Program-made: the position numbers and the translations under genes
Notes under the pieces: generated by a model
Seen by the model: the letters and a program-made list of their open reading frames with translations, nothing else
What the model was told of the DNA's origin: nothing
Database searches by the model: none
Part shown: piece by piece, positions 25,064 to 32,954 of the stretch
Layout of the letters: every line of letters begins with the position of its first letter
How positions within the stretch are numbered: the stretch's first letter is position 1
Assembly: GCA_001899805.1 (NCBI GenBank)
Contig: MKWP01000002.1
Location: forward strand, 62,001 to 126,000
Reading direction: 5' to 3'
Length of the DNA stretch: 64,000 nt
Origin: Lysobacterales bacterium 66-474
Lineage (GTDB): Bacteria > Pseudomonadota > Gammaproteobacteria > Xanthomonadales > Rhodanobacteraceae

Positions 25064-25942
25064 TTAACGCAGTCCGGTGAAGCGCAGGTAGGCCGCGAGG
25101 ATGTCGTTACCCGCGATCAGCCATATCCACATGGCGATCGCGAGGAACGGGCCGAACGCGAAGGGCACCGAGCGATCCTGTCCCCGCACGCGCAGCATCA
25201 CGATCCCGACGATGGCGCCGGACAGCGCGGCGATGATGATGACCGGCAGCAGGGCGGTCCAACCCATCCACGCGCCGGCGGCGGCGAACAGCTTGAAGTC
25301 GCCGTAGCCCATGCCTTCCTTGCCGGTCGCGAGTTTGAACAGCCAATACACGGCCCACAACGACAGGTAGCCGGCCGCCGCTCCAACCAGCGCTTCGTGC
25401 GCGGGCACGAACAGCGGGACCAGCGACGCCAGCAGGCCCAGCCACAGCAGCGGCAGCGTCAATGAATCGGGCAGCAGTTGCGTGCGGAAGTCGATGCCGG
25501 CGGCGGCGACCAGCATCCAGGTGAAGACGAGTCCCGCCGCGGCTTGCCAGGTGACGCCGAATTTCCACACCACGATCGCGCTGGCGATGCCGCACAACAA
25601 CTCCACCAGCGGATACTGGATCGAGATCGGTGCCTTGCAGTAGCGGCAGCGACCGCGCAGCGAAAGCCATGAAAGCAGGGGGATGTTGTCCCACGCAGCC
25701 AGTGGGTGCTTGCAATGTGGACAGTGCGAACCCTTGCGCACCAGATCGGGCGGCGCGGCCTCGTCGCCTGCCGCCAGTTCCAGCATCTCGCGCGCGTCAC
25801 GCTTCCAGAACCACTCCATCCGCGCCGGCAGGCGCAGGATCACCACGTTTAGAAAGCTGCCGACGATCAGGCCCAGCACGCCGGCCATGGCGATCCAGAA
25901 GGCGAGGGGCAGCCCGAAAGGCTGTGCGATTGCGATAGTCAA
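25064..25942 (-). CDS. pilD: Type IV prepilin peptidase / N-methyltransferase
   Basis: PilD cleaves the leader of type IV prepilins after Gly and N-methylates the new N-terminus at the inner membrane. The 292-residue protein has an N-terminal methylase domain with GSFLNVVILRLP and the zinc-binding cysteines CPHC and CRYC. The aspartyl protease residues are in GIDFRTQLLPD and the GxGD motif GMGYGDFKLF. About eight hydrophobic helices are visible. It would process the pilins and pseudopilins encoded further on. It follows pilC on the same strand after a repeat-filled 137-nt gap. Confidence 0.95.
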   Translation of the reverse strand: MTIAIAQPFGLPLAFWIAMAGVLGLIVGSFLNVVILRLPARMEWFWKRDAREMLELAAGDEAAPPDLVRKGSHCPHCKHPLAAWDNIPLLSWLSLRGRCRYCKAPISIQYPLVELLCGIASAIVVWKFGVTWQAAAGLVFTWMLVAAAGIDFRTQLLPDSLTLPLLWLGLLASLVPLFVPAHEALVGAAAGYLSLWAVYWLFKLATGKEGMGYGDFKLFAAAGAWMGWTALLPVIIIAALSGAIVGIVMLRVRGQDRSVPFAFGPFLAIAMWIWLIAGNDILAAYLRFTGLR

Positions 25943-26051
25943 AACCCCTCTCCCGCCGGGAGAGCCGCGTAGGTTGGGCTGAGCAGCTCTTCGCGAAGCC
26001 CAACAATGCCACGCCTAGACGCGTTGGGCTTCATTGCATTCAGCCCAACCT
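25941..26051. repeat. Family A fragment plus nested family D palindrome between pilC and pilD
   Basis: A half-copy of family A (CCCCTCTCCCGCCGGGAGAG) is followed by a symmetrical element with outer arms AGGTTGGGCTGA (25971-25982) and TCAGCCCAACCT (26040-26051) and inner arms GAAGCCCAAC (25995-26004) and GTTGGGCTTC (26023-26032). The nested inverted repeat could fold into a strong stem in either strand and may reduce read-through from pilC into pilD. Confidence 0.75.
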
Positions 26052-26079
26052 GCCTGGTGCGCACGGCTGTTCCGTCACG

Positions 26080-27351
26080 TCAGAACGTGCCGGCCAGCTT
26101 GAAGATCGGCAGGTACAACGCGATCACCATGCCGCCCACGAGTATGCCGATGATCACCATGATCATGGGTTCGAGCAGGGTGGACAGGGTATCCACCGCG
26201 TTGCTGACCTCTTCCTCGTAGAACTCGGCCACCTTGAAGAGCATCTTGTCCAGGGCGCCGGATTCCTCGCCGATCGACACCATCTGGGTGACCATGTTCG
26301 GAAACAGGTTGGTCTGCGACATCGCCAGGTGCAACTGGTGGCCGACCGCGACATCGTCGCGCATCTTGCGGATGGCCTGTCCGTACACCATGCTGCCGGT
26401 CGCTCCCGCGACCGAATCCAGCGCCTCGACCAGCGGCACGCCCGCGGCGAAGGTGACCCCCAACGTGCGCGAAAAGCGCGCGATGGCCGATTGGCGCAGG
26501 ATGTTGCCGATCACCGGAATCTTCAGCGACATCCGGTCCACCGTGTGCTGCAATTTTTCCGAGCGCTTGTAGGCCATGATGGTGCCCACGATCGCGATGA
26601 TGAGCACCAGGACGAAAGGCAGCCAGTAGGACTGCATGAACTCCGACAGCGACACCACCATCTGGGTGAACGCGGGCAGTGCCACGCCCGCGCTCGAAAA
26701 CACGTTCTGGAACACCGGCACCACGAACACCAGCAGGATCAGCATCACCAGGAACGCGACCACCAATACGGCCGCGGGGTAGAACAGCGCTTTCTTGATC
26801 TTGCCCTTGATGCTTTCGATGCGTTCCTTGTAAGTGGCCACGGTGTCCAGCACCGTGTCCAGCACACCGGCCGATTCGCCCGCGCGCACCAGGTTGCGGT
26901 ACAGCTCGTCGAACTGCACCGGGTATTTCGCCATCGCCTCGTGCAGCGCGGAACCGCCCTCGATGTTCTGCTTGACGTCGGTCAGCATGTTCTTGAAGCG
27001 CACGTTGCGCTGGCCGCCGGCGATGATCTCGAAGGCCTGCACCATCGGCACGCCGGATGCCATCATCGTCGCGATCTGGCGGCTGAAGATGGCGACGTCA
27101 CGCGGCTTGACGCGCGAGCCCGCGGCGCCGAACAGCGGCTTGGGTTTCTCCTTGACCGCCTGCGGGTTCATGCCCTGGCGGCGCAGCTCGGCCTTGACCA
27201 GGCTCGCGTTGCGCGACTGCATCTCGCCCTTCATCTTGACGCCGCGCTTGTCCAGCGCGGTCCATTCGTACACGGTCAATTGCTTGACCGCGGCGCGGGC
27301 GGCGCCGAGGTTGCCGGCTGCGGGCTTGCTTGCGACGGTGGCGGTGGGCAT
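26080..27351 (-). CDS. pilC: Type IV pilus inner-membrane platform protein
   Basis: PilC is the polytopic inner membrane protein on which PilB and PilT act to assemble or retract pilin. The 423-residue protein contains two T2SSF domains, residues ~90-215 (FSRQIATMMASGVPMVQAFE) and ~295-415 (FSRTLGVTFAAGVPLVEALD), each followed by a hydrophobic segment such as FYPAAVLVVAFLVMLILLVF. The N-terminal cytoplasmic part starts with a basic segment and YEWTALDKRGVKMKGEMQS. It lies between pilB and pilD on the minus strand. Confidence 0.95.
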   Translation of the reverse strand: MPTATVASKPAAGNLGAARAAVKQLTVYEWTALDKRGVKMKGEMQSRNASLVKAELRRQGMNPQAVKEKPKPLFGAAGSRVKPRDVAIFSRQIATMMASGVPMVQAFEIIAGGQRNVRFKNMLTDVKQNIEGGSALHEAMAKYPVQFDELYRNLVRAGESAGVLDTVLDTVATYKERIESIKGKIKKALFYPAAVLVVAFLVMLILLVFVVPVFQNVFSSAGVALPAFTQMVVSLSEFMQSYWLPFVLVLIIAIVGTIMAYKRSEKLQHTVDRMSLKIPVIGNILRQSAIARFSRTLGVTFAAGVPLVEALDSVAGATGSMVYGQAIRKMRDDVAVGHQLHLAMSQTNLFPNMVTQMVSIGEESGALDKMLFKVAEFYEEEVSNAVDTLSTLLEPMIMVIIGILVGGMVIALYLPIFKLAGTF

Positions 27352-27374
27352 CGGTCAGTTCCCCATATTGAAAT

Positions 27375-27501
27375 CGGAACAAAGTCCTGTCCTGGACTTG
27401 TTCCGAGACGTCGGGTCCGGTACGTGCCCGGACCCGACTTCGCCGGATCAAGCACAACAACAGGAGCGTGCTTGATCCGCGGCGGGCCTTCCATGGCCCG
27501 C
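27375..27501. other. Four consecutive hairpins in the pilB-pilC intergenic region
   Basis: The 167-nt gap between pilB and pilC holds four separate stem-loops in a row: CGGAACAA(A)GTCC/GGACTTGTTCCG (27375-27405), GTCGGGTCCGG/CCGGACCCGAC (27410-27438), CGGATCAAGCAC/GTGCTTGATCCG (27444-27479) and GCGGGCC/GGCCCGC (27482-27501). Stems 2, 3 and 4 are perfect; stem 1 has a single bulge. On the transcribed (minus) strand they lie between the pilB stop and the pilC start. They may set mRNA stability or partial termination; none has a long T-run. Confidence 0.75.
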
Positions 27502-27518
27502 AGCCAGGTTGAGTGCTG

Positions 27519-29249
27519 CTAATCCTTGGTGACGCGATCGATCTCCGCAAGGCTGGTGACGCCTTGTTTCACCTTCATCAGCGCCGATTGCCGGAGGTTG
27601 CGCACGCCGGCGCGGCGCGCGGCCTCGGCGATCTGGATGGCGTTGCCGCCTTCCAGGATGGCCTTCTGGATTTCCTCCGACATCGGCATCACTTCGTAGA
27701 TGCCGACACGACCCTTGTAGCCTTCGTTGCAGCCGGAACAGCCTACTGCATCGTAGAGTGTCAAACCGCGATCGATTTCCGCTTCCGTGAACCCCTCCGC
27801 CAGCAGCGCCGCCTTGGGAAGTTCCAGGGGTTTTTTGCAGTCGTGCAACCGCCGCGCAAGGCGCTGCGCAATCACCAGCGACACCGACGAGGTGAGGTTG
27901 TAGGGCGCGATGCCCATGTTCATCAGGCGGGTGATCGTTTGCGACGCGTCGTTGGTGTGCAACGTCGACAGCACCATGTGGCCGGTCTGCGCGGCCTTGA
28001 CCGCGATCTCCGCGGTTTCGAGGTCGCGGATCTCGCCGACCATGATCACGTCCGGGTCCTGGCGCAGGAACGAGCGCAGCGCGGCGGCGAAGGTCATGCC
28101 GCGCTTCTCGCTCTGCTGGACCTGGTTGATGCCTTCGACCCGGATTTCGACCGGGTCTTCCACGGTCGAGATGTTGCGCCCGACCGTATTCAATATGTTG
28201 AGTGCAGTGTACAGCGACACCGTCTTGCCAGAACCCGTGGGGCCGGTCACCAGCACCATGCCGTAGGGCTTTTCGATGGCCTCCAGGAACATTTCCTTCT
28301 GGTCTTCTTCGTAGCCCAGCTTTTCGACGCCGAGCCTGGCCGCCGCGGCGTCCAGGATGCGCAGCACGATCTTCTCGCCGCCCAGCGTCGGCAGGGTGGA
28401 AACGCGGAAATCGAACGACTTGGTCTTGGACAGGTTCAATTTCATGCGCCCGTCCTGCGGCACCCGGCGCTCGGCGATGTCGAGGCGGGCCATGACTTTC
28501 AGGCGCGAGGAGATGCGCGGCGCCAGCTTCAGCGGGGGCGACGACACCGCGCGCAGCACGCCATCCATGCGCACGCGCACCCGGTAGCGGGTTTCGTAGG
28601 GTTCGAAGTGGATGTCCGAGGCACCGCGCTTGATGGCATCCAGCAGGATCTTGTTGACGTACTTCACGACGGGGGCGTCGTCGGTGCTGTTGGCGTCGAC
28701 CACCGCGCTGTCGGCGGTATCGTCGTCCTCGCCGAGGGTGAGGCCGTCAAGGCCCTCGTCGCTGTCGTCGTTGCCGATGCTGATGCTTTGCGCGTTCTGG
28801 GCCTGCTCGATGCCGCGCTTCAACTGTTCGGCTTCGATCAGGATCGGTTCGATCGCGCAGTTGGTGTGGAACTTGATTTCTTCCAGCGCGCGCGGATTGG
28901 CCGGATCCTTCACCCCCACGAACAGGCGATTGCCGCGTTTCAACAAGGGCAGGGCGGTGTGTTTCTCGATCAACTCCTCGCTCAGTGTGCCGACGGGAAG
29001 CTGGGTGACATCGATGGCCGAAATGTCCAGCATCGGCACGCCGAATTCCGCCGACAACGCCTGGGTCATGCGCAGGCCATCGACGATGCCGTTCTCGACC
29101 ATGTAGGCCGTCACCGACATCTTCTGCCTGGCGGCGTCTTCCACCGCGGTGCGCGCATCGGCTTCCGACAACACCCCTTCCAGCGCCAAACGGCGTGGAA
29201 TGCCGGTCAGGCCGGGCATGCTGGGTGCCGGGTTCATCTGTGTTGCCAT
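27519..29249 (-). CDS. pilB: Type IV pilus assembly ATPase
   Basis: PilB is the hexameric ATPase that powers pilus extension from the cytoplasm. The 576-residue protein has the MshEN/GspE N-terminal domain, then the ATPase core with Walker A GPTGSGKT, the Asp box STVEDPVEIRVEGINQVQ, Walker B VGEIRDLETAEIA and the His box TGHMVLSTLHTND. In the C-terminal zinc motif the second pair (GCSGCNEGYKGR) is present but the first pair is reduced to one Cys (RRLHDCKK), with a His nearby. ATG 29249 was chosen over in-frame upstream codons that run into repeats; ATG 29237 is an alternative. Confidence 0.95.
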   Translation of the reverse strand: MATQMNPAPSMPGLTGIPRRLALEGVLSEADARTAVEDAARQKMSVTAYMVENGIVDGLRMTQALSAEFGVPMLDISAIDVTQLPVGTLSEELIEKHTALPLLKRGNRLFVGVKDPANPRALEEIKFHTNCAIEPILIEAEQLKRGIEQAQNAQSISIGNDDSDEGLDGLTLGEDDDTADSAVVDANSTDDAPVVKYVNKILLDAIKRGASDIHFEPYETRYRVRVRMDGVLRAVSSPPLKLAPRISSRLKVMARLDIAERRVPQDGRMKLNLSKTKSFDFRVSTLPTLGGEKIVLRILDAAAARLGVEKLGYEEDQKEMFLEAIEKPYGMVLVTGPTGSGKTVSLYTALNILNTVGRNISTVEDPVEIRVEGINQVQQSEKRGMTFAAALRSFLRQDPDVIMVGEIRDLETAEIAVKAAQTGHMVLSTLHTNDASQTITRLMNMGIAPYNLTSSVSLVIAQRLARRLHDCKKPLELPKAALLAEGFTEAEIDRGLTLYDAVGCSGCNEGYKGRVGIYEVMPMSEEIQKAILEGGNAIQIAEAARRAGVRNLRQSALMKVKQGVTSLAEIDRVTKD

Positions 29250-29391
29250 CAAAGTGATCCAAACCCCCGATTCGCAAGCTGAATGTAGCGCAAAACCGTG
29301 TGATTTGGCAGGCCGCGGCGAGAACCGCGTCCCAAATCCCTGAAGCGGGATGCGGGATTCGTGCCAAGCCGGCAGGAAGACACCATGCTGG

Positions 29392-29800
29392 TCATTCCGG
29401 GACCGGCGCGGTTTCATTGCGACGGGACCCGACTGCGTTTGCAGGACTGCAAACGCGAACACCGGAGGTGACGCGTAGCGCGAGCGCCATGGATGGCGCG
29501 AGTCAATCGGTTTCTGGTGTCGCCACCGCTGATCCGTCCAGACCGATTCCGGATCGCGCTGCGCGCGTCCGGAATGACAAACAAAGAGCGGGTGGCGGTC
29601 TGACCGCACCACCCATTTTGCTGGTTATTCCTGGGCGGCCGTCGGTCGCCTTGTCGTCTGCGGAGACGCATCCGCCTCCCTTCGTCATTCCGGGCCGTTG
29701 GCGGTCGTGTTGTCCTCTGCGGAGACGCATCCACCTCCCCCTCGTCATTCCGGGGCTGCCGCGGTTGCATCGCGGCAGAACCCGGAATCGGTCATGGTCG
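29392..29800. repeat. Family B REP array in the 629-nt gap upstream of the GT2 gene
   Basis: The gap 29250-29878 has no supported gene. It contains at least five copies of the CATTCCGGG/CCCGGAAT repeat in mixed orientation (near 29394, 29548-29575, 29625, 29685 and 29745-29788), one direct duplication of a ~65-nt unit (GTCGTCTGCGGAGACGCATC and GTTGTCCTCTGCGGAGACGC), and a GCCATGGATGGCG element at 29487. The copies are irregular in spacing and are not CRISPR. They separate divergent pilB and the polysaccharide locus. Confidence 0.8.
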
Positions 29801-29878
29801 CCAAAATGCGCAAGAGGCACGCCTCCTGTGCACCCGCCCGCCTGCGCTAAGATGCGGCGAACCCTTTGGGGACAATGC

Positions 29879-30727
29879 GTGCTCAGCATCATCCTGCCTG
29901 CCAAGAACGAAGCCGTGGCGCTTGCCGCGTTGCTGCCTGCCTTGCGCGAAGCGCAGCCGGACGCCGAGATCATCGTGTCCGACGATGGCTCCATCGACGC
30001 TACCGCCGCGCTGTGTGCCGGGCACGGCGTCGTGCGCGTCGGCACGCCGTACTCGATGGGCAATGGCGCCGCGATCAAGCGCGGTGCGCGTGCGGCGCGG
30101 GGCGACGTGCTGGTGTTCATGGATGCCGATGGCCAGCACGATCCCGCCGACATCCCGCGCCTCGTCGCGAAGCTCGACGAAGGCTACGACATGGTGGTCG
30201 GCGCGCGCGGCTGGGACGACCAGGCCGGCGTCGGGCGCGGCGTCGCCAACACCTTCTACAACTGGCTGGCGTCGAAGATGACGGGTCATCGTGTTGCCGA
30301 CCTGACCTCGGGCTTCCGCGCGGCGCGTGCCGACAAGTTCCGCGAGTTCATCCACCTGCTGCCGAACGGCTTCAGCTACCCGACCACTTCCACCATGGCG
30401 TTCTTCCGCAGCGCCTATCCGGTCGCGTATGTACCCATCAAGGCGGCCGAGCGCGTGGGCAAAAGCCACATCCGGCCACTGCGGGACGGCGTGCGGTTCC
30501 TGCTGATCATCTTCAAGATCGCGACCCTGTACGCGCCGCTGAAATTGTTCGCGCCGACCGCCGTGGCGTTCTTCGTGCTCGGCTGGGCTTATTGGGCCTA
30601 CACCTTCATCGGATTCCATCGTCTCAGCCTGATCAGCGCAGCACTGTGGAGCGCCTCCGTGATCATCTTCCTGATCGGACTGGTGTCCGAACAGATCACC
30701 TCGCTGACCTACCGGCGCGACGGTTGA
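29879..30727 (+). CDS. Glycosyltransferase family 2, polyprenyl-phosphate type
   Basis: This 282-residue protein has a GT-A domain (LSIILPAKNEAVALAALLPA, the nucleotide-binding DD in IVSDDGS and the DxD-like FMDADGQHDP) and two C-terminal membrane helices after residue ~215 (VAFFVLGWAYWAYTFIGF, LWSASVIIFLIGLV). This layout is that of DPM1/GtrB-type enzymes that load a sugar onto polyprenyl phosphate at the inner membrane. Such a lipid-linked sugar could feed the GT-C proteins encoded at 45.7-50.5 kb (inference). GTG 29879 behind TTGGGGA is preferred; ATG 29852 is an alternative. Confidence 0.82.
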   Translation: MLSIILPAKNEAVALAALLPALREAQPDAEIIVSDDGSIDATAALCAGHGVVRVGTPYSMGNGAAIKRGARAARGDVLVFMDADGQHDPADIPRLVAKLDEGYDMVVGARGWDDQAGVGRGVANTFYNWLASKMTGHRVADLTSGFRAARADKFREFIHLLPNGFSYPTTSTMAFFRSAYPVAYVPIKAAERVGKSHIRPLRDGVRFLLIIFKIATLYAPLKLFAPTAVAFFVLGWAYWAYTFIGFHRLSLISAALWSASVIIFLIGLVSEQITSLTYRRDG

Positions 30728-30746
30728 GCAGAGGCTGTGATTTGAC

Positions 30747-30767
30747 TTGGTCCACCAAGTGGACTAA
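30747..30767. promoter_or_regulatory. Palindromic operator upstream of the toxin-antitoxin pair
   Basis: TTGGTCCAC-CAA-GTGGACTAA is a 21-nt inverted repeat with one mismatch, ending 10 nt before the antitoxin ATG. Position and symmetry fit the operator bound by the antitoxin in an autoregulated vapBC/phd-type operon. Confidence 0.6.
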
Positions 30768-30777
30768 CTTGGGCGTC

Positions 30778-31008
30778 ATGCCCGAAGTCATCAACGTCCA
30801 CGAAGCCAAGACCCATCTTTCCCGCCTGCTCGACAAGGCCCACGCCGGCGAGGAAATCGTGCTGGGCAAGGCCGGCAAACCCTATGCACGGCTGGTGCCA
30901 CTGAAGCCGGTGCGCAAGCGCACGCTCGGGTTCATCAAGGGCAAACTCGATCCGGCCTTTTTCGACCCGCTTCCCGAAGAAGAATTGGCGGCCTGGGAAG
31001 GCCGGTGA
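30778..31008 (+). CDS. Antitoxin, Phd/YefM (VapB-type) family
   Basis: This 76-residue protein begins MPEVINVHEAKTHLSRLLDK, the N-terminal DNA-binding signature of Phd/YefM antitoxins, followed by GEEIVLGKAGKPYARLVPL. The C-terminal part (FDPLPEEELAAWEGR) is the acidic tail that usually wraps the toxin. It neutralises the PIN toxin encoded immediately downstream, whose GTG start overlaps this stop by 4 nt. It probably represses its own operon through the palindrome at 30747. Confidence 0.9.
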   Translation: MPEVINVHEAKTHLSRLLDKAHAGEEIVLGKAGKPYARLVPLKPVRKRTLGFIKGKLDPAFFDPLPEEELAAWEGR

Positions 31009-31391
31009 GGTTGCTGCTCGACACCCATGCATTCTTGTGGGCCGTGATGCAGCCGGCGAAACTTTCGCCCAAGGCGCGCAGGCTGCTGGAAAACCCCGCC
31101 AACGACTTGATGGTCAGCGCTGCCTCGGCGTGGGAAACCGCGACCAAGTTCCGGCTTGGCAAACTGCCCGGCGCGAAAGCGGTGCTCGATGATTTCGATG
31201 ACGTTGCGAGGCGTCTCAGCGCAGGCATCCTGCCCATTTCGCATTTTCACGCCTTGCTGGCAGGCAGCTACCCCCAATCGCACCGGGATCCCTTCGACCG
31301 TATCCTTGCCGCGCAGGCGGAGACCGAAGGAGTGCCGTTGGTCAGTCGGGATCGTGCCCTGTGTCAATTCGGCGTCGAACTTTTGTGGTAA
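31005..31391 (+). CDS. Toxin, PIN-domain ribonuclease (VapC type)
   Basis: This 128-residue protein is a PIN-domain toxin, a Mg-dependent ribonuclease held in check by the preceding antitoxin. The acidic active-site residues are visible in LLLDTHAFLW, SAASAWETATKFRLGKL, and HRDPFDRILAAQA with VSRDRALCQFGVELLW at the end. It uses a GTG start overlapping the antitoxin stop. The pair stands within the glycosyltransferase locus between two genes of the same direction, which suggests insertion as a cassette. Confidence 0.9.
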   Translation: MRLLLDTHAFLWAVMQPAKLSPKARRLLENPANDLMVSAASAWETATKFRLGKLPGAKAVLDDFDDVARRLSAGILPISHFHALLAGSYPQSHRDPFDRILAAQAETEGVPLVSRDRALCQFGVELLW

Positions 31392-31434
31392 GCCGCCGGC
31401 TCGCCGCCACGGAATGCGGCACCCGCATCCCTCA

Positions 31435-32796
31435 ATGACCGAATCGCACCGCCCACGTGTCCTTCTCGTCACGCGCAACCTGCCACCCTTGGTCGGCGGG
31501 ATGGAACGCCTCAACTGGCATATGGCGGAAGAATTGGCCAAGGCGGCCGAGGTACGCATCGTCGGCCCAGATGGTTCCGCTGCACTTGCGCCAGCGGGCA
31601 TCGAGGTGCGCGAGGCGCCGCTGAAACCACTGTGGAAGTTCCTGGTACGTGCCCGTGCGCTCGCGCGACGCGAAGCCCGCACATGGAAACCTGACGTCGT
31701 ACTTGCGGGCAGTGGCCTCACCGCGCCCCTCGCGCGTGCGGCCGCGCGTACATGCGGTGCGAAGACTGCCGTCTATGTCCACGGCCTCGACATCGCGGTG
31801 AAGAATCGCGTCTATCGCGCATCGTGGTTGCCAGCCATCCGCCGCGCCGATCGGGTCATCGCCAACAGCCGCGCCACGGCGGAACTGTGTCGAAACGCCG
31901 GCGTCGATCCCGCGCGTATCGGCATCGTGCATCCGGGTGTTGATTTGCCTCGGGATGCCGATTCGGCCGCCTCTCATGCATCTGGTCATTCCGGGGCCGG
32001 CCCACAGGGCCGGAACCCGGAATCGGTCACCGTGCTTGCGGACAGCCTGACGAAACCGATTCCGGGTTCTGCCCACGCTGCGCATGGCCAGACCCGGAAT
32101 GACGAACCCGGGGTGGCGCTGGCGCGCAACGATGGCCCGGTTTCCGACGCAGGCGACCCGTCCATCGAGTTCCGTAGCCAGCACAATCTCGCCAACCTCC
32201 CGCTGTTGCTCTCCGTCGGCCGTTTGTCCGCCCGCAAGGGGTTGCGCGAATTCGTCGCGCAATGCCTGCCGCGCATCGTTGCCGTTCATCCCGATGCGAT
32301 GCTGCTGGTCGTCGGCGATGCGCCAACGCAAGCCCTGCACGCCGAAGCCCAGACGCCTGCCAGCATCCAGGCTGCCGCGGATTCGGCAGGCGTCGGAGAA
32401 TGCGTTCGCTTTCTCGGCAAGGTTCCTGATGACGAATTGACCGAGCTGTATCGCGCTGCCAGCGTGCATGTGTTTCCCGTGCGCGAAATTCCGGGCGATC
32501 CGGAAGGCTTCGGCATGGTGGCGGTGGAAGCCGCGGCGCATGGCTTGCCTACCGTCGCCTTCGCTGTCGGTGGAGTACCCGATGCGGTCGTCGAAGGCGA
32601 AACCGGCAGCTTGATTCAGTCAGGGGATTATGCTGCCTTCGCAGGGTGCGTGGATGCCTGGCTCGCGCGTGATGACCATCTTGCAGTCGCAGCAAAATGT
32701 GTCGAGGTGGCGGCCCGTTTCAGTTGGGGATGCTTTGGCACGAAGCTGCGCACGATGCTCTTCCTTGCGACGGCGAATGTCCGTGAAAAGTCTTAG
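31435..32796 (+). CDS. Glycosyltransferase family 4 with a repeat-encoded insertion
   Basis: This 453-residue GT-B enzyme has an N-terminal acceptor domain (LLVTRNLPPLVGGMERLNWH) and a C-terminal donor domain (LLLSVGRLSARKGLREFVAQ, VHVFPVREIPGDPEGFGMVA, the EX7E-type motif with EGFGMVAVEAAAHG). Between them, residues ~180-225 are the translation of family B repeats (ASGHSGAGPQGRNPESVTV ... GQTRNDEPG), an insertion of about 45 residues at the interdomain linker. The rest is intact, so activity is likely. It probably adds a sugar, possibly a hexose from a nucleotide donor, to a lipid-linked polysaccharide. An in-frame ATG 21 nt upstream is an alternative start. Confidence 0.85.
   Translation: MTESHRPRVLLVTRNLPPLVGGMERLNWHMAEELAKAAEVRIVGPDGSAALAPAGIEVREAPLKPLWKFLVRARALARREARTWKPDVVLAGSGLTAPLARAAARTCGAKTAVYVHGLDIAVKNRVYRASWLPAIRRADRVIANSRATAELCRNAGVDPARIGIVHPGVDLPRDADSAASHASGHSGAGPQGRNPESVTVLADSLTKPIPGSAHAAHGQTRNDEPGVALARNDGPVSDAGDPSIEFRSQHNLANLPLLLSVGRLSARKGLREFVAQCLPRIVAVHPDAMLLVVGDAPTQALHAEAQTPASIQAAADSAGVGECVRFLGKVPDDELTELYRAASVHVFPVREIPGDPEGFGMVAVEAAAHGLPTVAFAVGGVPDAVVEGETGSLIQSGDYAAFAGCVDAWLARDDHLAVAAKCVEVAARFSWGCFGTKLRTMLFLATANVREKS
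31972..32107. repeat. Family B REP pair inside a GT4 gene
   Basis: Two oppositely oriented copies (TCATTCCGGGGCCGGCCCAC...CCCGGAATCGG, and CCGATTCCGGGTTCTGCCCA...ACCCGGAATGACG) lie within the reading frame. Total length keeps the frame open and adds about 45 residues at the linker between the two Rossmann-like domains. Confidence 0.85.
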
Positions 32797-32865
32797 GGAA
32801 CGTCTGATGATCACTCACTCCGCCTTTCGACAATCTCCGGGTAAATGGATAATGTTCCGATTCCG

Positions 32866-32893
32866 TTCGTGGTGAGCCTGTCGAACCATGAGC
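32866..32893. repeat. Family C short repeat upstream of a methyltransferase gene
   Basis: GTTCGTGGTGAGCCTGTCGA is a copy of the family C repeat in the orientation opposite to the thyA copy. It lies in the 158-nt gap 32797-32954, which otherwise shows nothing I can name. Confidence 0.65.
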
Positions 32894-32954
32894 GGAGTCG
32901 ACAAAATCAGAGGCTCCTTGGTATTCGGAGTCGTGGATTCGGGAAAACGCAAGC

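Noticed and set aside
29392..29800. Repeated units that might be a CRISPR array
   Set aside because: The copies are palindromic, in both orientations, imperfect and irregularly spaced, and match repeats elsewhere in the window. No cas genes are present.
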